A stretch of 64,000 nt of DNA from Sordariomycetes sp. S80-01Y. Its lineage: Eukaryota; Ascomycota; Sordariomycetes. A program made the position numbers and the translations under genes. A model generated the notes under the pieces. The model saw only the letters and a program-made list of their open reading frames with translations, ran no database searches and had not been told where the DNA came from. Below are positions 10,723 through 20,746 of the stretch, piece after piece (position 1 is the stretch's first letter; each line of letters starts with the position of its first letter). Location: assembly GCA_037042185.1 (NCBI GenBank), contig JAXQJY010000030.1, forward strand, positions 1,364,001 through 1,428,000, in the 5' to 3' direction.

Positions 10723-13700
10723 ATGTCCAAACGTCGCAAATCGGGACACCCGACCCCTAAGACCGCCCCCGACGAACCCTTCGCCGTGCGCTGGCACAGT
10801 ATCGCGGACCCGGACACTCCGAGCGCGGATATCATGTCGAGCCCCGATCCTCTGAACGACGAGACGGTCACGTTTCTTGCACCGCCGTCGAGCTCCCAGC
10901 GGGTGACGCGGAGTCACAGGAGCGCGAGGTTCGCGAGTCTGGGAAGGAGTGTTTCGCCCAGGAAGCAACAGTTTGAGCTGGAGTATGGAGGTGGGCGGAG
11001 TCCGCAGAGATTGCTGGTGACGGTTGAGACGGAAGACGACGACGCACCGACGACGGGGACAAGACGAAGGTTATTTCCTTCAAGCAGCCCATTCAAGGGT
11101 GGCGCGGGTATGGCGGCTACAACTACGACTGTGCCGTTGAAAGAGTCCATTGAGGACGAGTATGGCGCTGGTAACGCGACACCACGGAAAAGAGGAAGGC
11201 CAAGGAAAACAAACGGCACTCCGATCCCGAGTGCAGCGAAGAAGAGACGAGCGCCGACACCATCGAACCGAAGTGCAAAACGAGCAAATACTGGACGGGA
11301 TGTCTCTTCGTCTGTCGAACCCTCACAGCCAACTCCGACACCGAAGAGGCGAGGACGGCCTCCGAAGAACCATGCAGATCCTCCAAGCAACACTGGATCA
11401 CACTTAGAACTGCCCTCTGACACGTCGCGTCCAACAACTCCGACCCCAAAGAAGCGGGGGCGGCCGCCAAAGAATCAATCTGTCGAGCCTTGGAGCGAGA
11501 ATGGGGTGGGTTCTCGGACTATGACATCTGCTACTAAGGGACGACGAAGACGTCAAGCTCTAGCTCCTGAGGATCTTGAAGTCATGGTGGAAGAGCCCGA
11601 GGCTGTTGCCGAGCAATACGAAGTCACTGATGATGACGCTGTGGACTTGCCTAGAGTGCAACCCGCTGAGGGCGATCTGGAAGATGGCCCACCACCTCCA
11701 GCAGTGCAAGATCCCGAATCCGATATATGGATGAATACAATGGATGAGCAAGCGACGCCCCGGCCTAGAACGCGGAATTCGAGGTCCACATCAGCGAAAT
11801 CGCAAACTCCCGTGCCGACGGCACACGTTGACGTACCACCAGCAGCGCCAGACGACATGGAGAGCGTGGCATCACAGGCTGAAGGCTTCGCTGAAGGCAT
11901 CGACGATGGTGCTCGTACCGTGAGTGACTCAGGGTCCATAATGGACGGCCCTTATCACAGCGCCACCCAGAAGAATGATACAGTGGCGCAGGAAGACTTC
12001 AGTATGATCTTCATGGACTCGATACAATCGTACCAAGAGCTGAGAAGCTCAAAACAAGGACCCGCACCTGCTCAAAGTGAGACTGAGGGGATAGGGGACC
12101 GCATCGATAACAACGCTGTACAGGTGTTTCACCAAGAGGCGGAAATTGAGGGAGAAGGCGATGCAGATGAGGAGCAGATTGCAGACAATATTGCTGAAGA
12201 GCTTCAAGACTTTCATGAGGATGCGGCTGGAAATGCCGTGCAAGACCTCGGCGGCGACGATTCAAACGAGATGGATTTGATAGAGGCTCCTGAGGACCCA
12301 GTCCGTGACGCATTCGAAGAAATGGAAGCGGACCTTGCAGATAACATGGTTGCGGAGCAAGACGAACGGGATGTGGCGGCTGGGCAACAAACCTTGATGG
12401 AGGAGGACGAGATCGAAGAACTCATGGCAATTGAGCCAGTGGCCAAGGAAGACGAACATATTGAACAGGAGAACGATGTCGAGATGGTCCAACAGGGCGC
12501 AGACGGGGATATTGAGCAGCGAGAAGACGAGCCCATGGAGGAGTTGCATAGAGTGCCTGAACTCGACAAGGCGGCAGAGTCTTCTTCCTCTCCGCCGCCA
12601 GCGGACGAGCCAGACGAGCGCGAAACAGTCCGCACCAGCAGTCCTGTGAGGTCCGCGGGCCTGTCGTCAAAGTTCGGGAGTGCATCGCCTTGGCTCTCAC
12701 GAACACCTCGCCGACCCAATGTTTCCCCATTGAGGAGACAAGTCTTGAGCTCGATGACCAGGGACAACAGCACGCCGCGAGCATCGCAGGTTTACAAACA
12801 ATCTCCGCTGGCTGGGTCGTCGAGGAGGGATGAGTCCCCGAGAATCGCCGAAGATGATTCAAACTTGTACGAAGATTCCTTTTCCGAGATTCCCGAGGCA
12901 GTGCTCACAGCTGCTACTCCTGGTCGCAATGACCGCCTCCCAGTTGCTGAAGAGCAACAGGAGGAAGATGCCGGTGTGTTGACAGCTGAGGTTGAGATGG
13001 CCGATGGAGAGCCACAGGTCGAGGAGCTGGAAGAGGACGATGCGCAACAAGAACATCCGGCCGAGCTAGAGCAGCTGGAGGAAGAGCTTGAGCAGTCCCG
13101 CGTCGAGGAGGAGCAGCATCCTTCGTTCGGCTACGCACCAGCAAGCCACGATCAGGCTCCGGCACCATCCAATGCCAGCTCTGTTGCACTGACAGATAAT
13201 GGCCGTCTTCCAACGCCGGACGACACACCTCCGAACCTTGGCGTGGAAGAGGTTCAGCCTGACAAATCGACACAGGCTTCCGTTGCGTCGCCAACTCCTG
13301 ATCCCCAAATTCAGCTGGCGGTTGAGCATGCGGCGATATCCAGCCCAGCCCAACCCCACAACCACCTACAACAACCAAGAGTATCAGTTGAAAGGAGCTC
13401 ATCATTGCCAGATATTACACCTGCGAACCAAGTGTCCTCACCTATGCAAAATCCTCCCTCGTCGGCGAGCCAAACGACTCCTGAAAAGGTCACACGGCCA
13501 GCCTTGTCGGCCATCGTCCGGGCTGGAAGGGTCCTTCAAAGCGTCACGTCAGATCCCCCTTCGCCAGGAGACCGCCAGAACCAGCTTGGCAGTCCCTTTA
13601 GAAGCTCTGCTAGCAAGGAGTCTCGGACGGGATCCCGTGAGCCCGCAAGTAATCGACCAAGCGCCAGCCCTGGAAGGCGCTCTATGGGCCATCAACGACA

Positions 13701-15471
13701 GTCTGCATCTATCGACAGGCTTAGTGAAGACCCCTTTGCTCCGAAGCCAAGAATTTCAACAGGACAAGGAAGCTTTTTCCAGGGGTTTGGACGCAGTGTC
13801 AGCGGCAAAGCCAATAATGCTCGAAGCCTCAATATCGAATCTGCACCAGGCCATGCAGAAGTTGAGCCTCCGTATGAAGATATGAGCTGGTTGCCGGACG
13901 CCGAGCCTGCACAGCCATCAAGCCCGCCGCGGAGCCAATCTGTTCCAGACGCAGCTCAATCGTCTCCGTCTCAGCAGCGCCGCAGTGTTGCTCGATCAAC
14001 CGCTGAAAGGCAGGATGTTCATGCGGAACGCGATGACGAGACAGATATCTGGGAAATAGAGGCGCAACGAGATGAGCCTGAGTCTTCACGTAAGGAATCC
14101 TCATTTCTCAGCATGACGTCCGCCCCAGTACACCGACGACCCGCCATCCCCAGTCCTTGGACGCGCAAGTCACAACAGCTGGCTGAAGGAGACACTTCTC
14201 AGTTTGCTGCGCCGAAAGCATCAAATGCTGCTTCCAGAACAGACCAGGCACAGCAAGAGGACGATGAGGAAGGATTTTCATTGTTGGCACAAAGGCAAAA
14301 GATGCAGGAAGTGGAAGCTGCCAACAACAACAACAACCCAGACTCGTCTGCTGCAAAGACGAACAAGTTTGACTTGTCATCGTTCTTCTCCTCACCCGCT
14401 GCGATTGGCGGCAAGTTGGTGAGCAGGTTCTTCCCTTCGAGGCGACAGGAAGAACCTGAGATGGAAGAAGTGCCTGCTATGCCTCATAGCACTATGTTCC
14501 CATCTGTCCCGCAAAAACAGTTCGAACCATCCAGCGAGGGACGAACGGATCTGTTCTCGTCTGCTGGCTCGCAGCAGTCTCGGCAATCTCGATCGCCGTC
14601 TCGGACGCCTATGCCCAAGGCACAGAGTATTCAGGAGCAGCCAGAGGAGGCCGAGCGTCACCAGCCGGCTCAGCGTGACTTGGGAAACGCATCGGCCTCT
14701 CCCGACACCCCTGAGCGACTCGAAAGGCCAATATCTGCGAGGCAAAGTAACTTCACGCCGCGGCCCAGGCAGACAAGCCAGTCCTTCTCCCAACCGCAGT
14801 CTGGCCAGTTGGCTGCTCTGACTCCCCCACGAATGCAACTGTCTCATGAGGACATTGAGCGTTGGCAGCAAGAGACGTCTAATGGGAGCGAAGACGAGAC
14901 GACTTCGACTCCTCCTCAGCGTTTCCTTCGTCCTCTGCCGCCAAGAAATGCTTCCCCAAGCAAGTCTGCGATCAGATCACCGCTCAAACCGCATACACCA
15001 GGGCGAGTCGTCGAGTTTACAAGCAGCGTCCTTTCACCAATTGAGCAGGCGAGGCAACGGCAAGCACGCCAAGCAGCCATGATCCAGGACAATGAAGAGC
15101 TAAGCGATGGAGAAGACACTTCCATGCAAGATGCGCCACCCGCAAGCTCCAAGGAGCCCAAGAACCTCTCAAAGGATAAATGGTCACGTGAGCACTGGTT
15201 GTTCATGGACAAGCTCCTCCAGCATCGCAAGAAGCAGCGTTTTGGCATCGAATGCGAGCCGCGGTCGAAGCGCTTCCTCGGCAAGACGGTTAGAAGCAAC
15301 GGGGAAGCCCTGAGGCTGGAGCAGTGGCACCTAGACTGCGTTGATGCTTTCAAGGCTGTCGTAGGAGGATGGGATGAGGCCGACCTGGTCAAGAGACTGT
15401 TCGGCCTGATCAAAGGCGAAGAGAATAGGGCGGACAGGTTTGCCGCTCAGCAGCAGGGAATGTTTCATTGA
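10723..15471 (+). CDS. Large AT-hook DNA-binding-type nuclear protein, function unknown
   Basis: One uninterrupted frame of 1582 residues, unusual in this intron-rich window. The N-terminal quarter carries three AT-hook motifs with the GRP core, at about residues 153, 206 and 242 (KRGRPRK, RRGRPPK, KRGRPPK), each in basic, Ser/Thr/Pro-rich sequence; these bind the minor groove of AT-rich DNA. Residues about 280-760 are strongly acidic and Glu/Asp-rich, and the middle is low complexity with many SP and TP sites. The only folded-looking part is the last 100 residues, starting near DKWSREHWLFMDKLLQHRKKQRF, with alternating aromatic and basic residues and helices. I do not know this domain. A chromatin or chromosome-structure role is a reasonable inference, not a demonstrated one. 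The start is the first in-frame ATG after an in-frame stop region. Confidence 0.85.
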   Translation: MSKRRKSGHPTPKTAPDEPFAVRWHSIADPDTPSADIMSSPDPLNDETVTFLAPPSSSQRVTRSHRSARFASLGRSVSPRKQQFELEYGGGRSPQRLLVTVETEDDDAPTTGTRRRLFPSSSPFKGGAGMAATTTTVPLKESIEDEYGAGNATPRKRGRPRKTNGTPIPSAAKKRRAPTPSNRSAKRANTGRDVSSSVEPSQPTPTPKRRGRPPKNHADPPSNTGSHLELPSDTSRPTTPTPKKRGRPPKNQSVEPWSENGVGSRTMTSATKGRRRRQALAPEDLEVMVEEPEAVAEQYEVTDDDAVDLPRVQPAEGDLEDGPPPPAVQDPESDIWMNTMDEQATPRPRTRNSRSTSAKSQTPVPTAHVDVPPAAPDDMESVASQAEGFAEGIDDGARTVSDSGSIMDGPYHSATQKNDTVAQEDFSMIFMDSIQSYQELRSSKQGPAPAQSETEGIGDRIDNNAVQVFHQEAEIEGEGDADEEQIADNIAEELQDFHEDAAGNAVQDLGGDDSNEMDLIEAPEDPVRDAFEEMEADLADNMVAEQDERDVAAGQQTLMEEDEIEELMAIEPVAKEDEHIEQENDVEMVQQGADGDIEQREDEPMEELHRVPELDKAAESSSSPPPADEPDERETVRTSSPVRSAGLSSKFGSASPWLSRTPRRPNVSPLRRQVLSSMTRDNSTPRASQVYKQSPLAGSSRRDESPRIAEDDSNLYEDSFSEIPEAVLTAATPGRNDRLPVAEEQQEEDAGVLTAEVEMADGEPQVEELEEDDAQQEHPAELEQLEEELEQSRVEEEQHPSFGYAPASHDQAPAPSNASSVALTDNGRLPTPDDTPPNLGVEEVQPDKSTQASVASPTPDPQIQLAVEHAAISSPAQPHNHLQQPRVSVERSSSLPDITPANQVSSPMQNPPSSASQTTPEKVTRPALSAIVRAGRVLQSVTSDPPSPGDRQNQLGSPFRSSASKESRTGSREPASNRPSASPGRRSMGHQRQSASIDRLSEDPFAPKPRISTGQGSFFQGFGRSVSGKANNARSLNIESAPGHAEVEPPYEDMSWLPDAEPAQPSSPPRSQSVPDAAQSSPSQQRRSVARSTAERQDVHAERDDETDIWEIEAQRDEPESSRKESSFLSMTSAPVHRRPAIPSPWTRKSQQLAEGDTSQFAAPKASNAASRTDQAQQEDDEEGFSLLAQRQKMQEVEAANNNNNPDSSAAKTNKFDLSSFFSSPAAIGGKLVSRFFPSRRQEEPEMEEVPAMPHSTMFPSVPQKQFEPSSEGRTDLFSSAGSQQSRQSRSPSRTPMPKAQSIQEQPEEAERHQPAQRDLGNASASPDTPERLERPISARQSNFTPRPRQTSQSFSQPQSGQLAALTPPRMQLSHEDIERWQQETSNGSEDETTSTPPQRFLRPLPPRNASPSKSAIRSPLKPHTPGRVVEFTSSVLSPIEQARQRQARQAAMIQDNEELSDGEDTSMQDAPPASSKEPKNLSKDKWSREHWLFMDKLLQHRKKQRFGIECEPRSKRFLGKTVRSNGEALRLEQWHLDCVDAFKAVVGGWDEADLVKRLFGLIKGEENRADRFAAQQQGMFH

Positions 15472-15827
15472 GGGTTGAGGCTGGGGGTGGCGTGTGATGG
15501 AAGTTATTGGAGTTTTTGCTACTTTTTGGGTTATGACGACGCAGCATGGTTGGCGTACACTACTGTTTTTGCGATACCTCCTCGACGAGGTATGCTGAGC
15601 ACGGTCGATATTTGCATGTACTAGCAAGGAGCGGAAGATTGGAGGCCGGGGTACACTTTACGAACGTCACGAAATCAAAACGACATACATCTTGGATCGA
15701 CGAACTCTGTGCCTGTCTTCGACGTGACCGAGTCTCTCTTTTGGACGCCTCTCTTCTATTGTGACATGCTTAGTTACATTACAAGCAAACACGCTGTGCG
15801 CCTGTCCTGGCCCCTTTCGTAGCGGCC
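15472..15827. other. Intergenic between convergent genes
   Basis: 356 bp of shared 3' flank between the AT-hook gene and RPN6. Nothing else was recognised. Confidence 0.45.
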
Positions 15828-17207
15828 TTAATCCAGCTGCGATGCTTGGTTGATGTAAAGCGCATCAACCACATTGCTTAGCTTGTCGATTGTGGAGAGG
15901 GCAGCGTCGTAGGACTCATCGCGCTGCGTCTCGTCGTAGATGATCAGGCAGCCCGCGCCCTGGTCCAGCACACCAATAATGACCTTGTCCAGGATCATCT
16001 GCGAGAGCTTGCGCTCGACTTGCTGAGTGTCCAAGCCGACCATCTTGGAAATGTGGGCAATCTCGACGCGAGAGAAGGGCTCGATGACCTTGATGAGGTT
16101 CTGCTCCAACATGGCGTCGTAAAGACGCCGGAGGTGGTTCCGGATGAAGGCGTCGCTGCCGAGTTCATATCGATAGGTGGCAAGGGCGCGCTCGTACTCC
16201 TCGAGGGAGCGGTTGGAGTGGGCTCGGGCAATGGCCTTCATTGCTTCGAGATTCTGGCCAGCATACTTCAACGCTTGCTTCGAGGTCATGAGCTGGTTGA
16301 CATCGTCGGCCAGGTTGAGCATGATCTTGCACAGCAACATGTACTGCAGGGCCGCCTGTGCCTTGGTTCCCTCATCCAAACTGTGGTATCCATCCAACGC
16401 CTCGATAAAGTACGAGAAGGCCGTGTTGAAGTCCTTATCCTCCGCATGGAGCATACCACTTTGCATGTCCAGGTTCGCCTGCAGCGCAGGTGGGGTGTAG
16501 ACGCTCGCAGCACTCGTTCTTGCGCTGGTGAGCGCGGCGCGGCTCTTGGGGATATTGCCCAGTGCGTGATAAACGCGGGACTCGAGAAGCTGGACTTCGA
16601 CGAGGCGCAACTTGTCGTCTAGGCGCTTGAGCTCGCGCAGCAGGCCGTTGATGAGGGTGAGGGAGTCGTAGTAGGATTGCTTGCTCATGTAGAGGCCGAC
16701 GAGGCGGGTTTCGAGGTCTTGGCGTTGGAAGGCGCGGCGTTCGGCGGTGGCCCATTCTATGCAGTCCTTTGTGACGGCGACTTCGATGTCTGTGCTGTTG
16801 GGGATATCCTTGAAGAGGTCGAGGAGCTGGCGGACTGGCAGTTGTTAACCTCCTACGTGCGGTGTGGAGAAGAAACGGTGCGTACCCATCTTCGCCGATT
16901 TGGCCTTTGCAAACGATGAGAAGACCGTCCGACTTTCTTTTATCAGGTTCACCAAGTCCTGCGTCTTCCTGTACCGTTGTCAGCAGTGTTCTTTCTCGAG
17001 CGAAACGTCATAGGTGTGGACTGACTTCTCGTCTCGGTAAAGCTCTCCCAAGCCTATCAGAGCAGCCTCATACTCGCGAGTCGCAGCATCGTTTCCAGTG
17101 GTAGGTGCCTTTGACGTGATCTCCTTGAAGGCGGCCTCTGCTTTCCTTGGATCGCTCTTGGCGAGCTTCTTCGCTTCCTGGACTCTGGACGAGTCGCCGG
17201 CCGCCAT
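15828..17207 (-). CDS. RPN6: 26S proteasome regulatory subunit Rpn6 (PSMD11)
   Basis: Non-ATPase lid subunit that braces the 19S lid against the 20S core. Three minus-strand exons, 17207-17026, 16968-16886 and 16834-15828, give 423 residues, nearly identical in length to the human protein (422). Diagnostic stretches include the KLRLVEVQLLESRVYHAL region, ALTSARTSA, LQANLDMQSGMLHAEDKDF, and the PCI-domain core NLIKVIEPFSRVEIAHISKM followed by QVERKLSQMILDK. The N-terminus starts MAAGDSSRVQEAKKLAKSD. Both introns are confirmed by restoring conserved sequence across the joins (YRDEKKTQDLV and SAKMVRQLLDLF). It is head-to-head with the mitochondrial co-chaperone MGE1. Confidence 0.96.
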
Positions 17208-17747
17208 TGTGCTTGCGAGGGGACAAGACGATTGATCTGCTATCAAAGAAACGGTCGGGTCCGACGGAGATGGATATGAAGCGTCGTGGTGGCAGAGCGT
17301 GGGGTGCGTCGTTTGGTGGGATGTGATGATGATGAACAATCTGAGCTGGAGCTCCAGTCCCGCTGCACCACTGCAGCAACAGCCCGAGCCTCGCGCTGTC
17401 CGCTGTCCACTGTCCAGGTTGCAGCACAACGACGTACACCAGCTCCACACTTCGCTGCCATTGGCTCAGGCGATCAGCGGCTCCAACGTCGAGCTTGGAC
17501 GGATCAACCCCGGCCCGCCCCTCTCCGCTGCCGGACCTCAGCAGACAAAAAGCCCGCTCCTGTCTTTATGTCCGTCATTTCGGACCGGGCAGGCGCGGCG
17601 TCGGCAAGACCGCATTGCGGTCCCATAAAATTTCAGATCCCAAAGTCTTCATACAATCTCATCACACACAACACCCCTTCCACATCCACCACGCGACCAT
17701 TTCTTCGATACTTTCTCTCCCTCAAACACCCCCACCATATCTTCATA
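17208..17747. promoter_or_regulatory. Divergent promoter: RPN6 / MGE1
   Basis: 540 bp between two divergent proteostasis genes. It contains an inverted CCAAT box (ATTGG at 17460-17464), three tandem 7-bp units (CGCTGTC, CGCTGTC, CACTGTC at 17394-17414), a 12-bp palindrome centred on GAGCTC (17346-17357), and GGTGGCAGA at 17288-17296, one base away from the yeast proteasome-associated control element GGTGGCAAA. Use of any of these is unproven. Confidence 0.45.
17394..17414. repeat. Three tandem 7-bp repeats in the RPN6/MGE1 promoter
   Basis: Two exact CGCTGTC units followed by CACTGTC, head to tail, in the middle of the shared upstream region. Confidence 0.6.
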
Positions 17748-18514
17748 ATGTTTCGCCAGTCCCTCTCCGCCTCTTCCAGAGCCCTGCGCTCCGCCGCGCC
17801 CAAGGTGTCTGCTCCCCAGCCTTTGCTCCGTCCTCAGTTCCGCACAGTAGCTCCGGCTTACTCATTACGAGCTGCGCAACCCGTTTCGGCACGATGGTAC
17901 AGTGACGCGAAGGAGGCGCCTGCTGAGGAGAAGAAGGAGGAGGGCAAGGACGGCGAGGCCGCGAATGACCCCTTGGCGGAATTGAACAAGAAGCTCGAGG
18001 CCAAGGACGCCGAGGCTCGGGAGTGGAAGGTTTGCTCACCAAGCTCAGGCCCTGAACCGAACACGTACTGATAGTATGGTCTTAGGACAAGTGCCTACGC
18101 ACCGTCGCCGACTTCCGCAACCTGCAAGACCGTACCGCGCGCGAGGTCAAGACTGCGCGTGATTTCGCCATTCAGAAGTTCGCCAAGGACCTCATCGAGA
18201 GCATCGACAACTTCGACCGCGCCCTTACAAACGTCCCTGCCGAGAAGCTGAATGGCGACAACCAGGACCTTAACACCTTCCACGAGGGTGTCAAGATGAC
18301 GGAAAACATTCTCATGTCCACCCTCGAGAAGCACGGCCTCGAGCGCATGAACCCCGACGGCGAGAAGTTCAACCCCAACGAGCACGAGGCGACCTTCATG
18401 GCACCGCAGCCAGATAAGGAGGACGGCAGCGTGTTCCACGTCCAGCAGAAGGGCTTCAAGCTCAACGGCCGCGTGTTGCGTGCCGCCAAGGTTGGCGTTG
18501 TCAAAAACAAATAG
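17748..18514 (+). CDS. MGE1: Mitochondrial GrpE nucleotide-exchange factor Mge1
   Basis: Co-chaperone that releases ADP from matrix Hsp70 (Ssc1) during protein import, folding and Fe-S cluster assembly. Two exons, 17748-18029 and 18086-18514, give 236 residues. The N-terminal 55 residues are rich in Arg, Ser and Ala with almost no acidic residues, a matrix presequence, ending near SARWYSDAKEA. Then comes the long GrpE coiled coil (DPLAELNKKLEAKDAEAREWK joined to the DFRNLQDRT region) and the C-terminal beta-wing with the motif FNPNEHEATFMAPQPDKEDG and the conserved GFKLNGRVLRAAKVGVVK ending. The intron donor is GTTTGC, slightly weak, but the join is confirmed by homology. Confidence 0.95.
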
Positions 18515-19046
18515 ATCTGACATCCCACCTTTAGCTGCCTCCTCCACAATGGCATCTTGCCTACGCTCCGGAGGAGCTGCGACAAAACTGTACTACTAGA
18601 TGAAAACTGGGTCGGCGTTGGGTCAAGACGTGTATAATGCTCCCCTCATGAAGGTTGGTGTCTTTGTTTGTTTTGTTGCATGGCGATGGAACATGCCTTG
18701 GACAAGACGACGGTCGACTCTGAAAAGCTAGATGTGGTTTCAATGTATGAAGACTTGTATATATGGCGGTGTAGTGTACGGTGTAGGATATGGGTGGGCT
18801 ATGTAACGAGCTTCCCCGGTACGACGTGGCTATCTAGTCAAAATATTCACGTGGTTGTGGGATGATGGTAATTTGATCAGCTGTCGAATCGTTCTGTTGT
18901 TGTATGTACTGATGAAATGGTGCCATCCAAGCCAGACACGAGGTTTTATGCTAAGCTCCAAGCAAGTTGTCAAATGCGTCTCCCCTCCTCCCCTGTTCCA
19001 ACACATGAGCCAGCTTCTCTGCATCTTCTTCAAGATGTTGCATCGG
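18515..19046. other. Intergenic between convergent genes
   Basis: 532 bp of 3' flank, T-rich in places. No gene recognised. Confidence 0.45.
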
Positions 19047-20076
19047 TCAGCGACTGAACTGCAGCGCAAACAGGTTGTTGTAAAGCTGATTTACGCTAGC
19101 CTCATCCTCAACGCTGGCGCGAGTACGAATCATGTAGCGAATCTGCTCATCAAGGTGTCGGCCCTCGCTCTCGAGGGCTTCGCGACGGATGACCTGATCT
19201 CGCACCATGCTCTCGGCCTCCCTGAGACGGTGGGAGGTACCAAGAAGATTCTGGGAGAGGTGCTCGTAGATGGCCTCGCGGCGAGTGTGAGGCAGGAAGT
19301 GGTTCATCTTCTTGAAGGTCTCAGCCATGGCCCTCTTGTGCTGAACGTGCTTTTGCAAGACTCTGATCTGGCTGGACCAGTCGTCAAAGTCATTCTTCAG
19401 CCGCTCCGCTTGAGCCTCCCTGTCTGCGGTCAGACGCACAACGCTGCACGCTTCGACGCCCATCACCTTGGGGGCCGCAGGGTCGAGCGTGGCATGATGA
19501 ATCTCGAGCTGGTGTAGGATTAGCGACGTGTACCTTCAATTGGATGTTAAGATAGCTTACATCGGTAAAAGTCTCATAGACACGGTCGAGAGAAGCGTTG
19601 ATGGTAGCCTCTGGATGGCGCGGGAGATTACGTGGAAGAGTGTCCACGCCGGGGTGAGCAACGTGATGGTTGCCAGGGACACTAGTACTAAGGGTCGGAG
19701 TAGAGTCATTAGTCGCAGCTGGGGGATAACTCTTCACACTATTCGCCGCAATAGCACCGGCTCTGATTCGAGGGCCGGTCGGGGCGTTGACGGGAGCATC
19801 ATCTCCGTTGGCGGGATCGTCATGGGGAGAAGACTGAGTAGGCAAAGATCCCGTCAACGAAGTCTACAAGGCAGGCAGAGCAGCAAAGTCGGGAGCAGAT
19901 GTAGCAGACGTAGGCCCTTTCTCAACAGCCTCATCATCAACCGCAAAGATAGCAGGAATGGAGTTGGTACGACGACGGGTGGCTGTGGGGACGGAGCTCT
20001 ACTCCTCTTCATGAACCACCTCAACGTCGTCGGCGACAACGGCCTGTGCGTCAGTACTAGAGCGAGAACGCATCAT
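19047..20076 (-). CDS. Unknown coiled-coil protein gene with two in-frame TAG codons
   Basis: I do not recognise the product. Read on the minus strand, the frame starts with tandem ATGs (20076-20071), runs to 19561, is joined over a GT-AG intron (19560-19509) and ends at 19047, 326 codons including the stop. The 3' exon codes for a charged, helical, coiled-coil-like segment of about 150 residues (phrases KRAMAETFKKMNHFLPHTRREAI and NQLYNNLFALQF) that looks like real conserved protein. The 5' part is Ser/Thr/Pro-rich with phrases such as RRRTNSIPAIFAVDDEAVEKG. Codon 26 (20001-19999) and codon 71 (19866-19864) are TAG. No in-frame ATG follows the second TAG until residue 183, inside the conserved part, so simple downstream initiation does not rescue it. 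A 240-bp GTAGAG...CAG intron (20002-19763) would remove both codons but also sequence that looks coding. It may be a decaying gene, an edited one, or a mis-spliced model. Confidence 0.6.
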
Positions 20077-20746
20077 TAATGTTGGTGGTCGTGCGACTGA
20101 GATCAGGTGTAAGTAACGCTTGAGACGGCTGAGGGAGGATCTTGCAACTCTGGGAATGGAAGGTTGAGCACCATTCGTGGTCGAAGGAAGCGATCAGGCT
20201 AAGGTGAGAAGAACGAAGGGAAGGGGAGGGCACGAGAAGTGCCTGTTGAAGTTTTACACTTGCAGTGGGTCCCCGAATCAGTGAATAGCTACTCCTATAC
20301 ATGAAAAGACTTGCTGCGTCCCCTGTGACTCTTTCAGCGAGTCCTAGCTCGAAGCGACCGCGTTTGATAGGCCGAAGCGTCTTGCCAGAGAAAAGGGGCT
20401 ATGCGGCAAATAACCCAGGCAGAGCTAGCGTTGATAGACATTTGAGGACCTGGTTCGACTAGATTCCCTGAAGACTGATATAGTGAGCCGTTGTCTCAAG
20501 CTACATCGTTGACGTGGGTCTGTGAAAAAGGGGTTCAGTGATGACCAAACTTGACCCGTCATGAAATCAACCGGGACCAACAGAGAAGGGGGGGGGAGAA
20601 TTCGGTGTTCATTGCTGACAAGATCTATAGTCCTCCCTACAGCAGAGTAAAATGACATGACCTGCATTTCCAAGCCAAAAAGTTCAGGGCACCAAGCCCG
20701 GGTACTTCCACAAGCGCGCCTCCATCCGTTAACTTTCGCTCCCGCA
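20077..20746. other. Intergenic: RFC1 3' flank and upstream region of the coiled-coil gene
   Basis: 670 bp between two minus-strand genes. It includes a run of nine G at about 20589. No additional gene was recognised. Confidence 0.45.

Noticed and set aside
16020-16622. 200-codon plus-strand frame over RPN6
   Set aside because: Shadow of RPN6 coding sequence on the opposite strand.
17320-17345. TGATGA repeats resembling a box C/D snoRNA start
   Set aside because: The nearest CTGA is only a few bases away, leaving no room for a guide; no terminal stem.
19528-20079. Plus-strand 183-codon frame over the coiled-coil gene
   Set aside because: Arg/Ser-rich product with no protein-like pattern; the minus strand carries the spliced conserved sequence. 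It does slightly weaken the claim for the 5' part, because both strands are open there.
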